The notes under the pieces were generated by a model. The model saw only the letters and a program-made list of their open reading frames with translations, made no database searches and was not told the origin of the DNA. A stretch of 64,000 nucleotides of DNA from Oscillospiraceae bacterium (lineage in GTDB: Bacteria; Bacillota; Clostridia; Oscillospirales; Ruminococcaceae). The DNA lies in NCBI GenBank assembly GCA_009777725.1, contig WRLG01000004.1, positions 62,001 to 126,000 of the forward strand, written 5' to 3'. A program made the translations under genes and the position numbers. Position 1 is the stretch's first letter, and each line of letters starts with the position of its first letter. Positions 27,060-37,565 of this stretch are shown one piece after another.

Positions 27060-27428
27060 ATGGCACGTATTGCCGGCGTTGACCTGCCTAAAAATAAAAG
27101 AATTGAGATTGGCTTAACTTATATTTACGGGATAGGTCGCAAAACTGCGGAAACCATTATTTTGAACACAGGCTTGAATCCGAATGCGAGAGTTAAGGAT
27201 TTAAATGAAAGCGATGTTGCCAAGCTTCGTGAGTACATTGACCACAATGTAATGGTTGAGGGCGATTTAAAGAGGAATGTTGACCTTAATATTAAAAGGC
27301 TGGTTGACATTGGTTGTTATAGGGGTATCCGCCACAGAAAAGGACTACCGGTAAGAGGACAGCGGACAAAAACCAACGCCAGAACCCGCAAGGGTCCCGC
27401 AAAAACGATTGCTAACAAGAAGAAATAA
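27060..27428 (+). CDS. rpsM: 30S ribosomal protein S13
   Basis: S13 (122 aa) at the head, contacting the P-site tRNA and 50S bridges. [33 protein letters not shown] and the C-terminal [20 protein letters not shown] are typical. GGAGGTG precedes the ATG. Confidence 0.98.
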   Translation: MARIAGVDLPKNKRIEIGLTYIYGIGRKTAETIILNTGLNPNARVKDLNESDVAKLREYIDHNVMVEGDLKRNVDLNIKRLVDIGCYRGIRHRKGLPVRGQRTKTNARTRKGPAKTIANKKK

Positions 27429-27539
27429 TTTATAAACGGCGGCTTAAGCTTTACGGGGGCGGCGGTGTAATGACAGCCTTTTCCGCGTTAAACATTGTCA
27501 CGCCTGCCGTATTATCAATGAAAGGAATGAAATATTAAA

Positions 27540-27941
27540 ATGGCTCAGGTTAAAGGGAAAAAGACAGCTGTAAGAAGACGCCGTGAGCGCAAAAACATCG
27601 AGAGCGGCGCGGTTCATATACAGTCTACTTTCAATAACACGATTGTTACCGTAACAGATACGCAGGGTAACGCCATTTCGTGGGCTTCCTCGGGCGGATT
27701 GGGCTTTCGCGGCTCAAAAAAATCAACGCCCTTCGCAGCGCAAACAGCCGCTGAAACAGCCGCTAAAGCCGCTATGGAGCACGGGCTTAAATCAGTTGAG
27801 GTATATGTAAAAGGACCGGGCTCGGGGCGCGAGGCGGCGATTAGAGCTTTGCAGACCGTAGGTCTTGAAGTGAAGATGATTAAAGACGTTACGCCTATAC
27901 CGCATAACGGTTGCCGTCCTCCTAAGAGAAGACGCGTGTAG
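27540..27941 (+). CDS. rpsK: 30S ribosomal protein S11
   Basis: S11 (133 aa) on the platform near the Shine-Dalgarno helix. [34 protein letters not shown] and the C-terminal [16 protein letters not shown] are conserved. GAAAGGAA precedes the ATG. Confidence 0.98.
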   Translation: MAQVKGKKTAVRRRRERKNIESGAVHIQSTFNNTIVTVTDTQGNAISWASSGGLGFRGSKKSTPFAAQTAAETAAKAAMEHGLKSVEVYVKGPGSGREAAIRALQTVGLEVKMIKDVTPIPHNGCRPPKRRRV

Positions 27942-27973
27942 TCCGAATCTCACAGAAAGGAATGAAATTTACA

Positions 27974-28570
27974 ATGGCAGTAAACAGAGAGCCTATTTTA
28001 AAGAAATGCAGAACCTTGGATATATCACCGATGGTAATGGGCGCGGCGAAGTCTTCCAACAGGAATCCGGGGGCTAATTCCAGAAAAAAGGTTTCGGAAT
28101 ACGGGCTTCAGCTAAAGGAAAAGCAGAAGCTGAAGTTTATATACGGAGTTCTTGAAAAGCCGTTTTTTCGTTATTTTGAGCTTGCCGGAAAAATGGAAGG
28201 CAAGACGGGCGATAACCTTGTTACCATTTTAGAATCCAGACTTGACAATGTTGTTTTCAGAATGGGGCTTGCTTTAACCAGACGTGAATCACGCCAGCTT
28301 GCCACTCACGGGCATTTCCTCGTTAACGGCGCGAAGGTGGATATACCCTCTTACCGCGTTAAAGCGGGGGATACAATTGCGTTAAGGGATAAGAGCAAGC
28401 AGAGTGCTAAATTTAAAGATGTGGCGGAGCAGACTAAGGGAAGATTGGTTCCGGGATGGCTTGACCTTAACAGAGAGGGCTTTTCCGCTTCAATTACCCG
28501 CGCGCCCTTGATTACCGATTTAGACTATGAGTGTCAGCCTCACCTTATCGTTGAGTTGTACTCTAAATAA
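27974..28570 (+). CDS. rpsD: 30S ribosomal protein S4
   Basis: S4 (198 aa) nucleates the 30S body. The S4 domain (LESRLDNVVFRMGLALTRRE, then SRQLATHGHFLVNG) and GWLDLNREGFSASI are clear. The N-terminal part lacks the four-cysteine zinc motif of the C+ type. The start is the ATG at 27974, which gives MAVNREP. Confidence 0.97.
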   Translation: MAVNREPILKKCRTLDISPMVMGAAKSSNRNPGANSRKKVSEYGLQLKEKQKLKFIYGVLEKPFFRYFELAGKMEGKTGDNLVTILESRLDNVVFRMGLALTRRESRQLATHGHFLVNGAKVDIPSYRVKAGDTIALRDKSKQSAKFKDVAEQTKGRLVPGWLDLNREGFSASITRAPLITDLDYECQPHLIVELYSK

Positions 28571-28603
28571 TATACTTGGATATGCCGGAAAGGGAATGAA
28601 TAT

Positions 28604-29560
28604 ATGCTTGAAAGAATTGAAAAGCCGGAAATTGATACCGTTGAGCTTAAATCCAACGGGACATACGGCAGGTTTTCCGTTTCTCCGTTGGAGCGCGGTT
28701 ACGGGCATACTTTGGGCAACAGCTTAAGAAGAGTTCTTCTCTCATCACTTCCGGGCGTGGCTGTTACGTCTGTGAAGATTGACGGTATCCACCATGAATT
28801 GTCTACCATTCCGGGCGTTAAGGAAGATGTTACCGAAATTATCCTTAACATCAAGGGACTTACCGCAAAGCTTTACGGCGAGGGACCTAAGACAATCTGC
28901 ATTGATGCTGAGGGCGAATGTGATATTACCGCCGGAGATATAAAAACCGACTCAGAGGTTGAAATTTTAGTTCCGGAAATGCACATAGCAACCTTAGGCA
29001 AGGATGCCAAGCTTTATATGGAAATTACCATAGATAAAGGGCGGGGCTACGTTGCCGCTGAAAAGAACAAGCAGATTTTTAATTTCAGTATTGATACCAT
29101 AGCCGTGGACTCAATTTATACGCCCGTATTAAAGGTGAACTATCAAGTCGAGGATACGCGGCTTGGTCAGGTTACGGATTATGATAAGCTTATTCTTGAA
29201 GTGTGGACGGATGGAGTCGTCTCCGCTAAGGAAGCTGTATCGCAGGCAGCCAACCTCCTCATTGAGCATCTGAAGCTCTTCGTTGAGCTTTCCGATGAAT
29301 CCGCAATCACTGAAATAATGGTTGAAAAGGACGATAAGGGTAAAGAAAAAATCCTTGAGATGACCATTGAGGAGCTTGACTTATCGGTGCGTTCATTTAA
29401 TTGCTTAAAGCGAGCCGGTATAAATACTGTTGACGATTTAATCAATAAATCGGAAGAGGAAATGATGAAGGTTAGAAACTTGGGTAAAAAATCTTTCGAT
29501 GAGGTAAAGGAAAAACTTCAGTCTTTGGGGTTTGATTTGAGCTCTGAGGAAGAAACGTAA
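28604..29560 (+). CDS. rpoA: DNA-directed RNA polymerase subunit alpha
   Basis: RNA polymerase alpha (318 aa). The N-terminal domain has [20 protein letters not shown] and [18 protein letters not shown]; the C-terminal domain after about residue 240 has [19 protein letters not shown] and [19 protein letters not shown] for UP-element and activator contacts. GGAAAGGGAATG lies upstream. Confidence 0.98.
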   Translation: MLERIEKPEIDTVELKSNGTYGRFSVSPLERGYGHTLGNSLRRVLLSSLPGVAVTSVKIDGIHHELSTIPGVKEDVTEIILNIKGLTAKLYGEGPKTICIDAEGECDITAGDIKTDSEVEILVPEMHIATLGKDAKLYMEITIDKGRGYVAAEKNKQIFNFSIDTIAVDSIYTPVLKVNYQVEDTRLGQVTDYDKLILEVWTDGVVSAKEAVSQAANLLIEHLKLFVELSDESAITEIMVEKDDKGKEKILEMTIEELDLSVRSFNCLKRAGINTVDDLINKSEEEMMKVRNLGKKSFDEVKEKLQSLGFDLSSEEET

Positions 29561-29642
29561 TACTCATTTTGAACTAAATATCCAACCGCATTTTAGTTTG
29601 AACGAGTATGAACGGTTAACTGAAAAAAAGGAGTGATTATAA

Positions 29643-29984
29643 GTGCCGGGAACAAGAAAATTGGGAAGAGCCACAGACCACAGGCGGGCAATGCTCCGCG
29701 CTATGGTAACATATCTTTTGGAGAACGGTAAAATAGAAACCACTGTTACAAGGGCTAAGGAAGTACGCTCTATGGCTGAAAAAATGGTCACCACAGCCAA
29801 AACGAACAACCTGCACTCGCGGCGGCAGGTTCTTGCTTATGTTACAAAAGAGGATGTTGTTAAGAAGCTGTTTGACGATATAGCCCCCCGCTATAGCGAG
29901 CGCAACGGCGGATATACAAGGATTATAAAAATCGGTCCGCGCCGCGGGGATGCTGCGGAGATGGCGATTATTGAGTTGGTTTAG
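29643..29984 (+). CDS. rplQ: 50S ribosomal protein L17
   Basis: L17 (113 aa), the last gene of the operon. [39 protein letters not shown] and the ending [14 protein letters not shown] are conserved. It begins with GTG at 29643 after AAAGGAGTG. Confidence 0.98.
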   Translation: MPGTRKLGRATDHRRAMLRAMVTYLLENGKIETTVTRAKEVRSMAEKMVTTAKTNNLHSRRQVLAYVTKEDVVKKLFDDIAPRYSERNGGYTRIIKIGPRRGDAAEMAIIELV

Positions 29985-29997
29985 TTTATTAATACAG

Positions 29998-30029
29998 GGC
30001 TTTCGCTTTAATGGGGGCGGAAGCCTTTT
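29998..30029 (+). terminator. Terminator of the S10-spc-alpha operon
   Basis: The stem GGCTTTCGC/GCGGAAGCC (29998-30006 and 30017-30025, one mismatch) is followed by TTTT, 14 bp after rplQ. Confidence 0.65.
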
Positions 30030-30370
30030 CCGCACTTAGACGTTGAACGGCGCGCCGGAGGCACGGCACTCTCAACCAGAGGAAGCCTATAATTATTACA
30101 ATAAAACATATATAATTAATTACTTGCAATTCATCTGAAAATAGTGTATACTTTAAACATAACAAATAAAAAAACCCTCCTCTCTCTAAAATATTTTTTA
30201 TTAAAGGCGAGCTTATGCTCGCTTTTGCTTTTATATCAGAACCCCAAATAAATTTGTTTAACCTATTGACAACAAGCCTGCCGTATGGTATAATATAACT
30301 TGTATTTTATATAGTGAAGTTAACAGCTTCTAAAGGTAAAGGCTGTTAATCGGCAAAGGAGGTTAACAAT
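30030..30370 (+). promoter_or_regulatory. Gene-free stretch with second terminator and rpmF promoter
   Basis: This 340-bp gap holds no credible gene. A second hairpin GCGAGC-TTAT-GCTCGC followed by TTTT is at 30207-30226. A near-consensus promoter for rpmF, TTGACA (30266-30271), 17-bp spacer and TATAAT (30289-30294), follows. The DUF177 (YceD) gene that often precedes rpmF is absent here. Confidence 0.8.
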
Positions 30371-30553
30371 ATGGCAGTGCCTAAGAATAAGGTGTCTAAG
30401 TCAAGGCGGGATAAGCGGCGTTCATCTGTTTGGAAGCTGGAAACGCCTTCGTTTACGCGGTGCTCAAACTGCGGGGAGCTTGCGGCTTCTCATAAGGTAT
30501 GCAAGAATTGCGGGTTCTATAAGGGCGTTGAAGTAATAAGTGTTGGCGACTAA
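30371..30553 (+). CDS. rpmF: 50S ribosomal protein L32
   Basis: L32 (60 aa). MAVPKNKVSKSRRDKRRSSV and the zinc site CSNC...CKNC (about residues 31-47) match the zinc type. CAAAGGAGG precedes the ATG, and it has a strong own promoter. Confidence 0.97.
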   Translation: MAVPKNKVSKSRRDKRRSSVWKLETPSFTRCSNCGELAASHKVCKNCGFYKGVEVISVGD

Positions 30554-30624
30554 ATGTTTTATACTCCTTGGCGGACAGCAAAAATCCACGCAAGCCGGCA
30601 AAATTGAGCCGTTAAGGAGCATAG

Positions 30625-30658
30625 ATAGGACAAAGTTTTTCGCTTTGTCCTATGCGAT
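30625..30658 (+). terminator. Hairpin between rpmF and the DUF512 gene
   Basis: A perfect 11-bp stem ATAGGACAAAG/CTTTGTCCTAT with a TTTTTCG loop (30625-30653), followed by GCGATTTTTT. It probably ends the rpmF transcript or attenuates reading into the next gene. Confidence 0.65.
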
Positions 30659-30681
30659 TTTTTATGCTGAAAGAGATTTTT

Positions 30682-31998
30682 ATGGCTGTTAAAATAAAGG
30701 CTCTGCAGGAAGCTTCACCCGCTGATTCTGCGGGTGTTAGGGCAGGCGATATTCTCGTTTCAATAAACGGGCAGGCGATTTCCGATGTTTTGGATTATAT
30801 GTTTTATTCCTCCGAGGAGGAAGCCTGCTTATCGCTTATCCGTGGCGAAGAAGAAATCCTTGCGGTTGTAAAAAAATCCGAATACGAGGATTTAGGGCTT
30901 ATATTTGACTCGTTTTTGCTTGACGAAAAGCAAAGCTGTAATAATAACTGTGTTTTTTGCTTTATCGACCAAAACCCTGCGGGGATGCGCGAAACAATCT
31001 ATTTTAAAGATGATGATGCACGGCTTTCGTTTTTACAAGGCAACTATGTAACCTTAAACGGTCTTGACAGTTCGGATATAGACCGAATGATTAAAATGCG
31101 CCTAAGTATAAACATCTCCGTGCATACGACAAATCCCGCGCTTAGATGCAGGATGATGAACAACCGCTTCGCAGGTGAAAAGCTGAACTACTTAAACCGC
31201 CTCTTTAATTCGGAAATCAAAATGAACTGCCAAATTGTGCTCTGCCCCGGTCTTAACGATGGCGATGAACTGGTTCGGACGCTGACGGATTTGGGCGGGA
31301 TGTATCCTGCTGTACAGAGCATAGCCGTAGTCCCCGTTGGGCTGACGAAGCACAGAAACGACCTTTATGAGCTTACGGGATTTGATGAGCATAGCGCGAA
31401 AAGCGCGTTAAAAACAATAGAGCGGTTTCAAAAATTGTTTTTATCTGAATACGGAACAAGGCTTGTCTTTGCCGCCGATGAGCTTTACCTTAAAGCAAAC
31501 CTGCCTTTTCCCAAGGGTCGGTTCTATGAGGATTACTGCCAGTTTGATAACGGGGTCGGCATGGCGCGCTCCTTGATGGATGAGTTTAAGGACGAGCTTA
31601 AAAAAACCGTAATCGACAAATCGGTTAAACGTAACATATCGGTGGTAACAGGCATGGCGGCGGGAGATTTCATCACCAAGCTGACGAGCATGGTTACCCG
31701 AAAGCGGAAAAACATAAAGTGCAGGGTCTTTAAAGTAACGAATCATTTTTTTGGTGAAACGGTTACGGTCGCGGGGCTGTTAACGGCGCAGGATATGATA
31801 GCGCGCTTAGAGGGTCAAGACTTGGGAACAGAGCTTCTGATTTCGGAAGCCATGCTCAAAAAGGATTGCTCCCTGTTTTTAGACGGCTATACAATTGCCG
31901 AGGTTGAGGAACGCCTAAAAGTTAAAATAAGAACTGTACCGAATAGCGGAAGGGAATTTTTAAAAATGCTTATTGCAGGAGAGGAGGGTAAGAATTGA
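30682..31998 (+). CDS. DUF512 protein: PDZ, radical-SAM-like core and DUF512
   Basis: A 438-aa protein of the DUF512 family common in Firmicutes and often placed next to the GTPase gene der. The N-terminal PDZ-like domain (about 1-65; LQEASPADSAGVRAGDIL) is followed by CNNNCVFCFIDQ (about 92-102), a CxxxCxxC radical SAM signature, and the DUF512 C-terminal domain with FPKGRFYEDYCQFDNGVGMA. I use the ATG at 30682 (MAVKIK); upstream in-frame ATGs at 30652 and 30664 lack a ribosome-binding site. The reaction is unknown. Its stop overlaps the start of the phosphoesterase gene (TTGA), so the two are co-translated. Confidence 0.88.
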   Translation: MAVKIKALQEASPADSAGVRAGDILVSINGQAISDVLDYMFYSSEEEACLSLIRGEEEILAVVKKSEYEDLGLIFDSFLLDEKQSCNNNCVFCFIDQNPAGMRETIYFKDDDARLSFLQGNYVTLNGLDSSDIDRMIKMRLSINISVHTTNPALRCRMMNNRFAGEKLNYLNRLFNSEIKMNCQIVLCPGLNDGDELVRTLTDLGGMYPAVQSIAVVPVGLTKHRNDLYELTGFDEHSAKSALKTIERFQKLFLSEYGTRLVFAADELYLKANLPFPKGRFYEDYCQFDNGVGMARSLMDEFKDELKKTVIDKSVKRNISVVTGMAAGDFITKLTSMVTRKRKNIKCRVFKVTNHFFGETVTVAGLLTAQDMIARLEGQDLGTELLISEAMLKKDCSLFLDGYTIAEVEERLKVKIRTVPNSGREFLKMLIAGEEGKN

Positions 31999-32660
31999 TT
32001 TGTGTAACAGGGGATATTCACGGCGATTTGAGCCGTTTTAAGCATAAGAATATTAAGAAGCTGAAAAAAAATGATATATTAATCGTATGCGGCGATTTTG
32101 GGTTTTTATGGGATAATACGCTGAAAGAAAACCGTATACTGAAAAAAATCGGGCGTAAAAAATTTTACACTCTCTTTGTAGAGGGATGCCACGAAAATTA
32201 TGACCTGCTCTCAAATTATCACGAGGACGATTTTTGCGGCGGTAAGGTAAACGTGATTTCCGGCAAGCTTTTGCACCTTAAAAGAGGCGGGATATACGAG
32301 CTTCAGGGGAAAACCTTTTTCGCTTTCGGCGGCGGGCAAACTAAAGAAATTGAGATTCGCAGAAACTCAAATACTTGGTATGAAGCCGAGCTTCCCGAAC
32401 CCGAGGAAATCAAAAGCGCAGTCCAAAACTTAAAAGAACATAAAAGCGAGATTGATTACATCATAACCCACGAGCCCCCTGCGAGCGTTAAGGAATTTTT
32501 GGATTTTGAGCCGCGCCAAATCAGCTATATGCACACATTCTTTGATGCTATAAAAAACGATGTTGAATATAAAACATGGTTTTTCGGCAAGTGTCATAAA
32601 AACAAGGTAATTCCCCCTAAGTTTAGGTGCTTATTTGATGATGTTGAAATTATAGCTTAA
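31995..32660 (+). CDS. Metallophosphoesterase family protein
   Basis: Calcineurin-like phosphoesterase (221 aa). Metal-binding motifs are GDIHGD (residues 6-11), CGDFGF and THEPP. The usual GNHE motif reads GCHE here (in VEGCHENYDLL), a substitution at the metal-bridging Asn that may alter activity or be a family trait. It starts with TTG at 31995 overlapping the stop of the DUF512 gene, with GGAGAGGAGGG upstream. The substrate is unknown. Confidence 0.85.
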   Translation: MICVTGDIHGDLSRFKHKNIKKLKKNDILIVCGDFGFLWDNTLKENRILKKIGRKKFYTLFVEGCHENYDLLSNYHEDDFCGGKVNVISGKLLHLKRGGIYELQGKTFFAFGGGQTKEIEIRRNSNTWYEAELPEPEEIKSAVQNLKEHKSEIDYIITHEPPASVKEFLDFEPRQISYMHTFFDAIKNDVEYKTWFFGKCHKNKVIPPKFRCLFDDVEIIA

Positions 32661-32694
32661 AACGCCGGCGTTCTTTACCTCGCCGGCGTTTTTA
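32661..32694. terminator. Bidirectional terminator
   Basis: A perfect 10-bp stem AACGCCGGCG/CGCCGGCGTT (32661-32670 and 32681-32690), with T runs on both strands. It lies between the converging phosphoesterase and 181-aa membrane protein genes and can end both. Confidence 0.85.
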
Positions 32695-33237
32695 ATCGTC
32701 AATTGATTTAGACATACGGAGCATAACGCCGCAAACTGCCGCGCCTGAAATGATTGAGGTCAAAATAAAGAACCATCCGAAAACAGTCGCTCCCGTAAAG
32801 TGAGGGCTTCCGCTTATCATGAAAACCCCCGCCGCGACCGCCGCACCGAAAATCATAACCGTGATTGCCGCGCTTTTTTCTTTAACAAAATAAAGCATAA
32901 AAAATCCCGCAATAAAAGGGATTGCCGACAACTGCTGGGGGATGATTCTGTTTCCGATGTATAAGCTTTTCTCAAATTCAAACAGCGAGAAGAGCTTGAA
33001 AACCCCGGCGGCAAAGAGAGCCGCGCCTAAAAGGAATACGGGTGTTTTAACATCAACCTTAAAAGGCTCTTTGGGCGGCAACTCTTCGCCGAAAGGATTT
33101 TGATAAAATTCATAATTTTCGCGCTTCAGCTGTTCTATTTCGGTTTTCAACAGCTCAATTTTGTCTTGCTCCTCCGGGATTACTTTATAAGTTATTCTTT
33201 TTTTTCTTTTATTGAATTTCTTTATTGTAACTCCCAT
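32692..33237 (-). CDS. Hypothetical membrane protein downstream of scfB
   Basis: I do not recognise this 181-aa protein. A basic N-terminus and a short coiled-coil-like stretch (about 20-45) are followed by four hydrophobic helices (about 65-85, 100-117, 122-142, 150-172), so it is a membrane protein. It begins 2 bp downstream of the scfB stop on the same strand and is therefore probably co-transcribed with the SCIFF locus, but a role there is inference. Confidence 0.7.
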   Translation of the reverse strand: MGVTIKKFNKRKKRITYKVIPEEQDKIELLKTEIEQLKRENYEFYQNPFGEELPPKEPFKVDVKTPVFLLGAALFAAGVFKLFSLFEFEKSLYIGNRIIPQQLSAIPFIAGFFMLYFVKEKSAAITVMIFGAAVAAGVFMISGSPHFTGATVFGWFFILTSIISGAAVCGVMLRMSKSIDD

Positions 33238-33239
33238 GG

Positions 33240-34607
33240 TCAGACCTCATCGGCAAGTGCCGCCTTCATCATGATGGCACATTCAAGCCGCTTTTTTTGA
33301 ATCAAGCAGGAAAACCTGTGCGGCATACGAATATCGCCGTTAAAGATATAGTTGTTGGCGTTACAGCCCCCGCTGCAATAGAATTTTGCCCAGCAGTCAA
33401 CGCAGTCCGATTTCGAGTAAATGTGACTGCCTGCAAAGGTTTTTTTCAATGCCTTATCCATCTCGCCGTCCAGAACGCTCCCCATTTTATATTCGGGGAA
33501 ACCCGCAAATTGATGGCAAGGGTAGATGCCTCCGTCCGGCGTTACGGCTACGTATTCGCTTCCCGCCCCGCAGCCGCGCAGACGCTTAATGGCGCACGGT
33601 CCTTGGTCTAAGTCAAGCATGAAATGGAAAAAGTTAAAGCCCTTGCCCCGCTTTTTGTCGGCAAGTATTCTTTTGGCTAAAATCTCATACTCCGAAAAGA
33701 TACGCGGCAAATCCCTGTCGCTCACAGCGCACGGCATATCCGGCTTCCCGATTACGGGCTCGATTGAAATCTGGTCGAAGCCCTGCTCGTAAAGGTGATA
33801 AACATCGGAGGTGAAATCAAGGTTATACTTTGTAAACGTACCTCTGATGTAGTAGTTTTCATGCCCTCTCCTGTCCGCCAGAGTTTTAAACTCGCTGATT
33901 GCCTTATCGTAACAGCCCGTGCCGTCCAGCCTCTTGCGGACACGGTCATTGGTTTCCTTTCGCCCGTCCAACGATAAGACTACGTTGGACATTTCCTTAT
34001 TGATGAAGTTGATTTTTTCATCGTCAAGCAAAATTCCGTTGGTTGTTAGGGTAAAGCGGATAATTTTCCCTGCTCTTTTGCCCTTTGAGCGCGCGTATTC
34101 CGTAATCTTTTTGACAACCTCGAAGTTCATAAGCGGCTCGCCGCCGAAAAAGTCTATTTCAAGATTTTTTCGCTCTTTGGAATTTTTAATCAGGAAATCA
34201 ATTGCTTTTTTACCGACCTTAAAGTCCATCGCGGCACATTCGTCAAAGCCGTATTTGCCCGCCTCGGCGAAGCAATACTCGCACCTTAGGTTGCAATCCT
34301 GCTCCACAATCAAGCACATCGCCTTTAGCGGAGCATCGGCTGATTGCTCGGTGAATTTCTCGTAATCGTCCTCGGAAAACAATGTCCCCGATTCGTGAAG
34401 CTTTCTTATTTCTTCATAACAGGTAATGATTTCCTCTTTATCGTAAAAACGCGAAAGCTTATTAGCCACCCTTTCCGAGCAGCTTGCTTCAAACGGCGGT
34501 GAAATATTGTCCAGCATATCATAAACCAGTTCGTCCACAACGTGAACGGCACCGCTGTTTATATCCAAAACGATATTATAGCCGCAAAGCTTATATTTGT
34601 GTATCAT
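33240..34607 (-). CDS. scfB: SCIFF peptide radical SAM maturase
   Basis: Radical SAM/SPASM enzyme (455 aa) that forms thioether cross-links in the SCIFF peptide. It starts with a PqqD-like RiPP recognition domain (residues 1-85). The SAM cluster motif is CNLRCEYC (C105, C109, C112), and FFGGEPLMN follows. The SPASM region near the C-terminus has many Cys: RLRGCGAGSEY, YPCHQFAG, CVDCWAKFYCSGGC and FSCLIQ, for two auxiliary clusters. AGGGGGGGCTTTTCTT lies upstream of the start. The peptide gene scfA is 121 bp upstream on the same strand. Confidence 0.96.
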   Translation of the reverse strand: MIHKYKLCGYNIVLDINSGAVHVVDELVYDMLDNISPPFEASCSERVANKLSRFYDKEEIITCYEEIRKLHESGTLFSEDDYEKFTEQSADAPLKAMCLIVEQDCNLRCEYCFAEAGKYGFDECAAMDFKVGKKAIDFLIKNSKERKNLEIDFFGGEPLMNFEVVKKITEYARSKGKRAGKIIRFTLTTNGILLDDEKINFINKEMSNVVLSLDGRKETNDRVRKRLDGTGCYDKAISEFKTLADRRGHENYYIRGTFTKYNLDFTSDVYHLYEQGFDQISIEPVIGKPDMPCAVSDRDLPRIFSEYEILAKRILADKKRGKGFNFFHFMLDLDQGPCAIKRLRGCGAGSEYVAVTPDGGIYPCHQFAGFPEYKMGSVLDGEMDKALKKTFAGSHIYSKSDCVDCWAKFYCSGGCNANNYIFNGDIRMPHRFSCLIQKKRLECAIMMKAALADEV

Positions 34608-34632
34608 AAGAAAAGCCCCCCCTTATACGCTT

Positions 34633-34708
34633 GCAGGGAACGCAACCCGCGTCCCCTACAAAACCCGTTAAATAAAAACCCAATAGGGGCGGCAACCTGC
34701 CGCCCCTG
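34633..34708. repeat. GTAGGGG-type palindromes between scfA and scfB
   Basis: Two hairpins lie in the 121-bp scfA-scfB gap. One is GCAGGGAACGC...GCGTCCCCTAC (34633-34659), a member of the GTAGGGG family. The other is a perfect GGGGCGGC-AACCT-GCCGCCCC (34686-34706), followed on the minus strand by TATTGGGTTTTTATTT. The second could partly terminate transcription so that the peptide is made in excess over the enzyme. Confidence 0.7.
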
Positions 34709-34728
34709 CGAAACGCATGTAACAAGCC

Positions 34729-34902
34729 TTAAGCCGGAGATTTAAGCTTTTGGTTCTCTTGAACCTTGCTTTCGCATTTTTGATTCGCAACAGTGCAGGA
34801 CGTTTTACAGGCGGACTGGCATGAAGCCTGACACTTGCCGCAGCCTCCCGTTTCGGCTGTTTCCTTTAGGTTAGCCTCATTTATGGTTTTTACGTGTTTC
34901 AT
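34729..34902 (-). CDS. scfA: Six-cysteine SCIFF ribosomal peptide precursor
   Basis: A 57-aa RiPP precursor. The leader MKHVKTINEANLKETAE is followed by the core with exactly six cysteines at 21, 24, 28, 32, 36 and 43, including the near-invariant QSACKTSCTVANQ segment. The maturase ScfB links cysteine sulfurs to nearby residues. GAAAGGAAG precedes the ATG. SCIFF is one of the most widely conserved RiPPs of Clostridia; its role is still unclear. The gene is too short for routine gene callers. Confidence 0.96.
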   Translation of the reverse strand: MKHVKTINEANLKETAETGGCGKCQASCQSACKTSCTVANQKCESKVQENQKLKSPA

Positions 34903-34986
34903 AAAGCTTTACTTCCTTTCGTTCCTCTTTTTTCTCTTTTTCTTTCTTTTGTTTCGCTACGGCACTGTACGCCGTATACATATGAT

Positions 34987-35015
34987 ATTATACCATAATA
35001 AAAAACAAAAATCAA
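34987..35015 (-). promoter_or_regulatory. Sigma-A promoter of scfA-scfB
   Basis: Minus-strand TTGATT (35010-35015), 17-bp spacer and TATAAT (34987-34992), about 85 bp before scfA. Confidence 0.7.
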
Positions 35016-35113
35016 CAGGAATTTTTTAAAATTTATTATATTCGTCATTTTGCATATATTTGCCCAAAATTATTAAAAATATTCGTCAATACAATTAACA
35101 AAATAAGCTTGAC

Positions 35114-35143
35114 TTGAAAGGGTTATAAGTAGTAAACTATAAT
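35114..35143 (+). promoter_or_regulatory. Probable guaB promoter
   Basis: TTGAAA (35114-35119), 18-bp spacer and TATAAT (35138-35143), 40 bp before guaB. I see no purine riboswitch pairing pattern in the short leader. Confidence 0.55.
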
Positions 35144-35155
35144 AAGAAGGAATAA

Positions 35156-36667
<1,512 letters not shown>

Positions 36668-36689
36668 TGAAAGGAGTATGCTCGTATTT

Positions 36690-37550
36690 ATGCTCTTTAC
36701 AGATTGCCATACTCATACCGTAAATTCGCCGGACGGGCTGATGACTGCGGAGGAGGCTGTTCAAGCCGCGCTCAAAATCGGTCTTGACGTAATTGCGTTA
36801 ACGGACCATTGCGAGGCAAACCGATTTTTCTCCTCCGCTCATTACGGTGCTTCGCCGGGCGATTACAAGTTTGACATCTACGATTACAGTATACCCTTTG
36901 AACGCTCAATGCGCGACAATACGCTGGCAAAGAACCGTAACGAGGGGAAAATCACTGTCCTATGCGGCATTGAATTGGGACAGGCGACATTTGACGAGGG
37001 GCTTGCCGAATCAATCGCCTCCGATAAGCGGCTTGATTTCGTAATTGCCTCTATGCACCAGATTCCCGATAAGAAAGACTACGTGTCTGAGGATTTCGCC
37101 TTTATGGATTACGGCAAGGTGGATGTGCAAACGGCTTTGCGCGAGTATTTCGGTGAGCTTTATAAGCTGTGCCGCTGGGGGAAATTCGATGCGCTGGGTC
37201 ATCTTACCTATACCCTGCGTTATATTGAGGGAGAATGGGGCTTAAAGCCCGACATGTCCGAGTATGAGGGTGTTATACGGGATTGCTTTAAGCTTCTTGC
37301 ACAAAAGGGGCTGGGAATCGAGATAAACACAAGCGGCTTGCGCCAGAAATACGGCAAAACTTTCCCCGATTTAAGCTATATTAAAATGTTCCGCGAAGCA
37401 GGTGGCGAAATCGTTACGCTCGGCTCGGATGCTCACAATACTGCGGATTTAAGCAAAGGCATAAAAGAGGGAGCGGAGCTTGCTTTAGCGGCGGGCTTTA
37501 AGAGAATTTGTTATTTTAAGGAAAGAAAGCCTTATTTTGCAGATATATAA
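36690..37550 (+). CDS. PHP-domain histidinol-phosphatase (HisJ) family protein
   Basis: A 286-aa metal-dependent hydrolase of the PHP superfamily. The metal motifs DCHTHTVNSPDG at the N-terminus, ALTDHCE, GIELGQ, ASMHQ, LGHLTY, EINTSG and GSDAHN are all visible. It resembles HisJ-type histidinol phosphatases, but no other his gene lies nearby, so the substrate is open. The ATG at 36690 is 13 bases from AAGGAG; the ATG at 36678 is only one base away and less likely. Start uncertainty is four codons. Confidence 0.85.
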   Translation: MLFTDCHTHTVNSPDGLMTAEEAVQAALKIGLDVIALTDHCEANRFFSSAHYGASPGDYKFDIYDYSIPFERSMRDNTLAKNRNEGKITVLCGIELGQATFDEGLAESIASDKRLDFVIASMHQIPDKKDYVSEDFAFMDYGKVDVQTALREYFGELYKLCRWGKFDALGHLTYTLRYIEGEWGLKPDMSEYEGVIRDCFKLLAQKGLGIEINTSGLRQKYGKTFPDLSYIKMFREAGGEIVTLGSDAHNTADLSKGIKEGAELALAAGFKRICYFKERKPYFADI

Positions 37551-37565
37551 CGAGGAGGCATTAAG

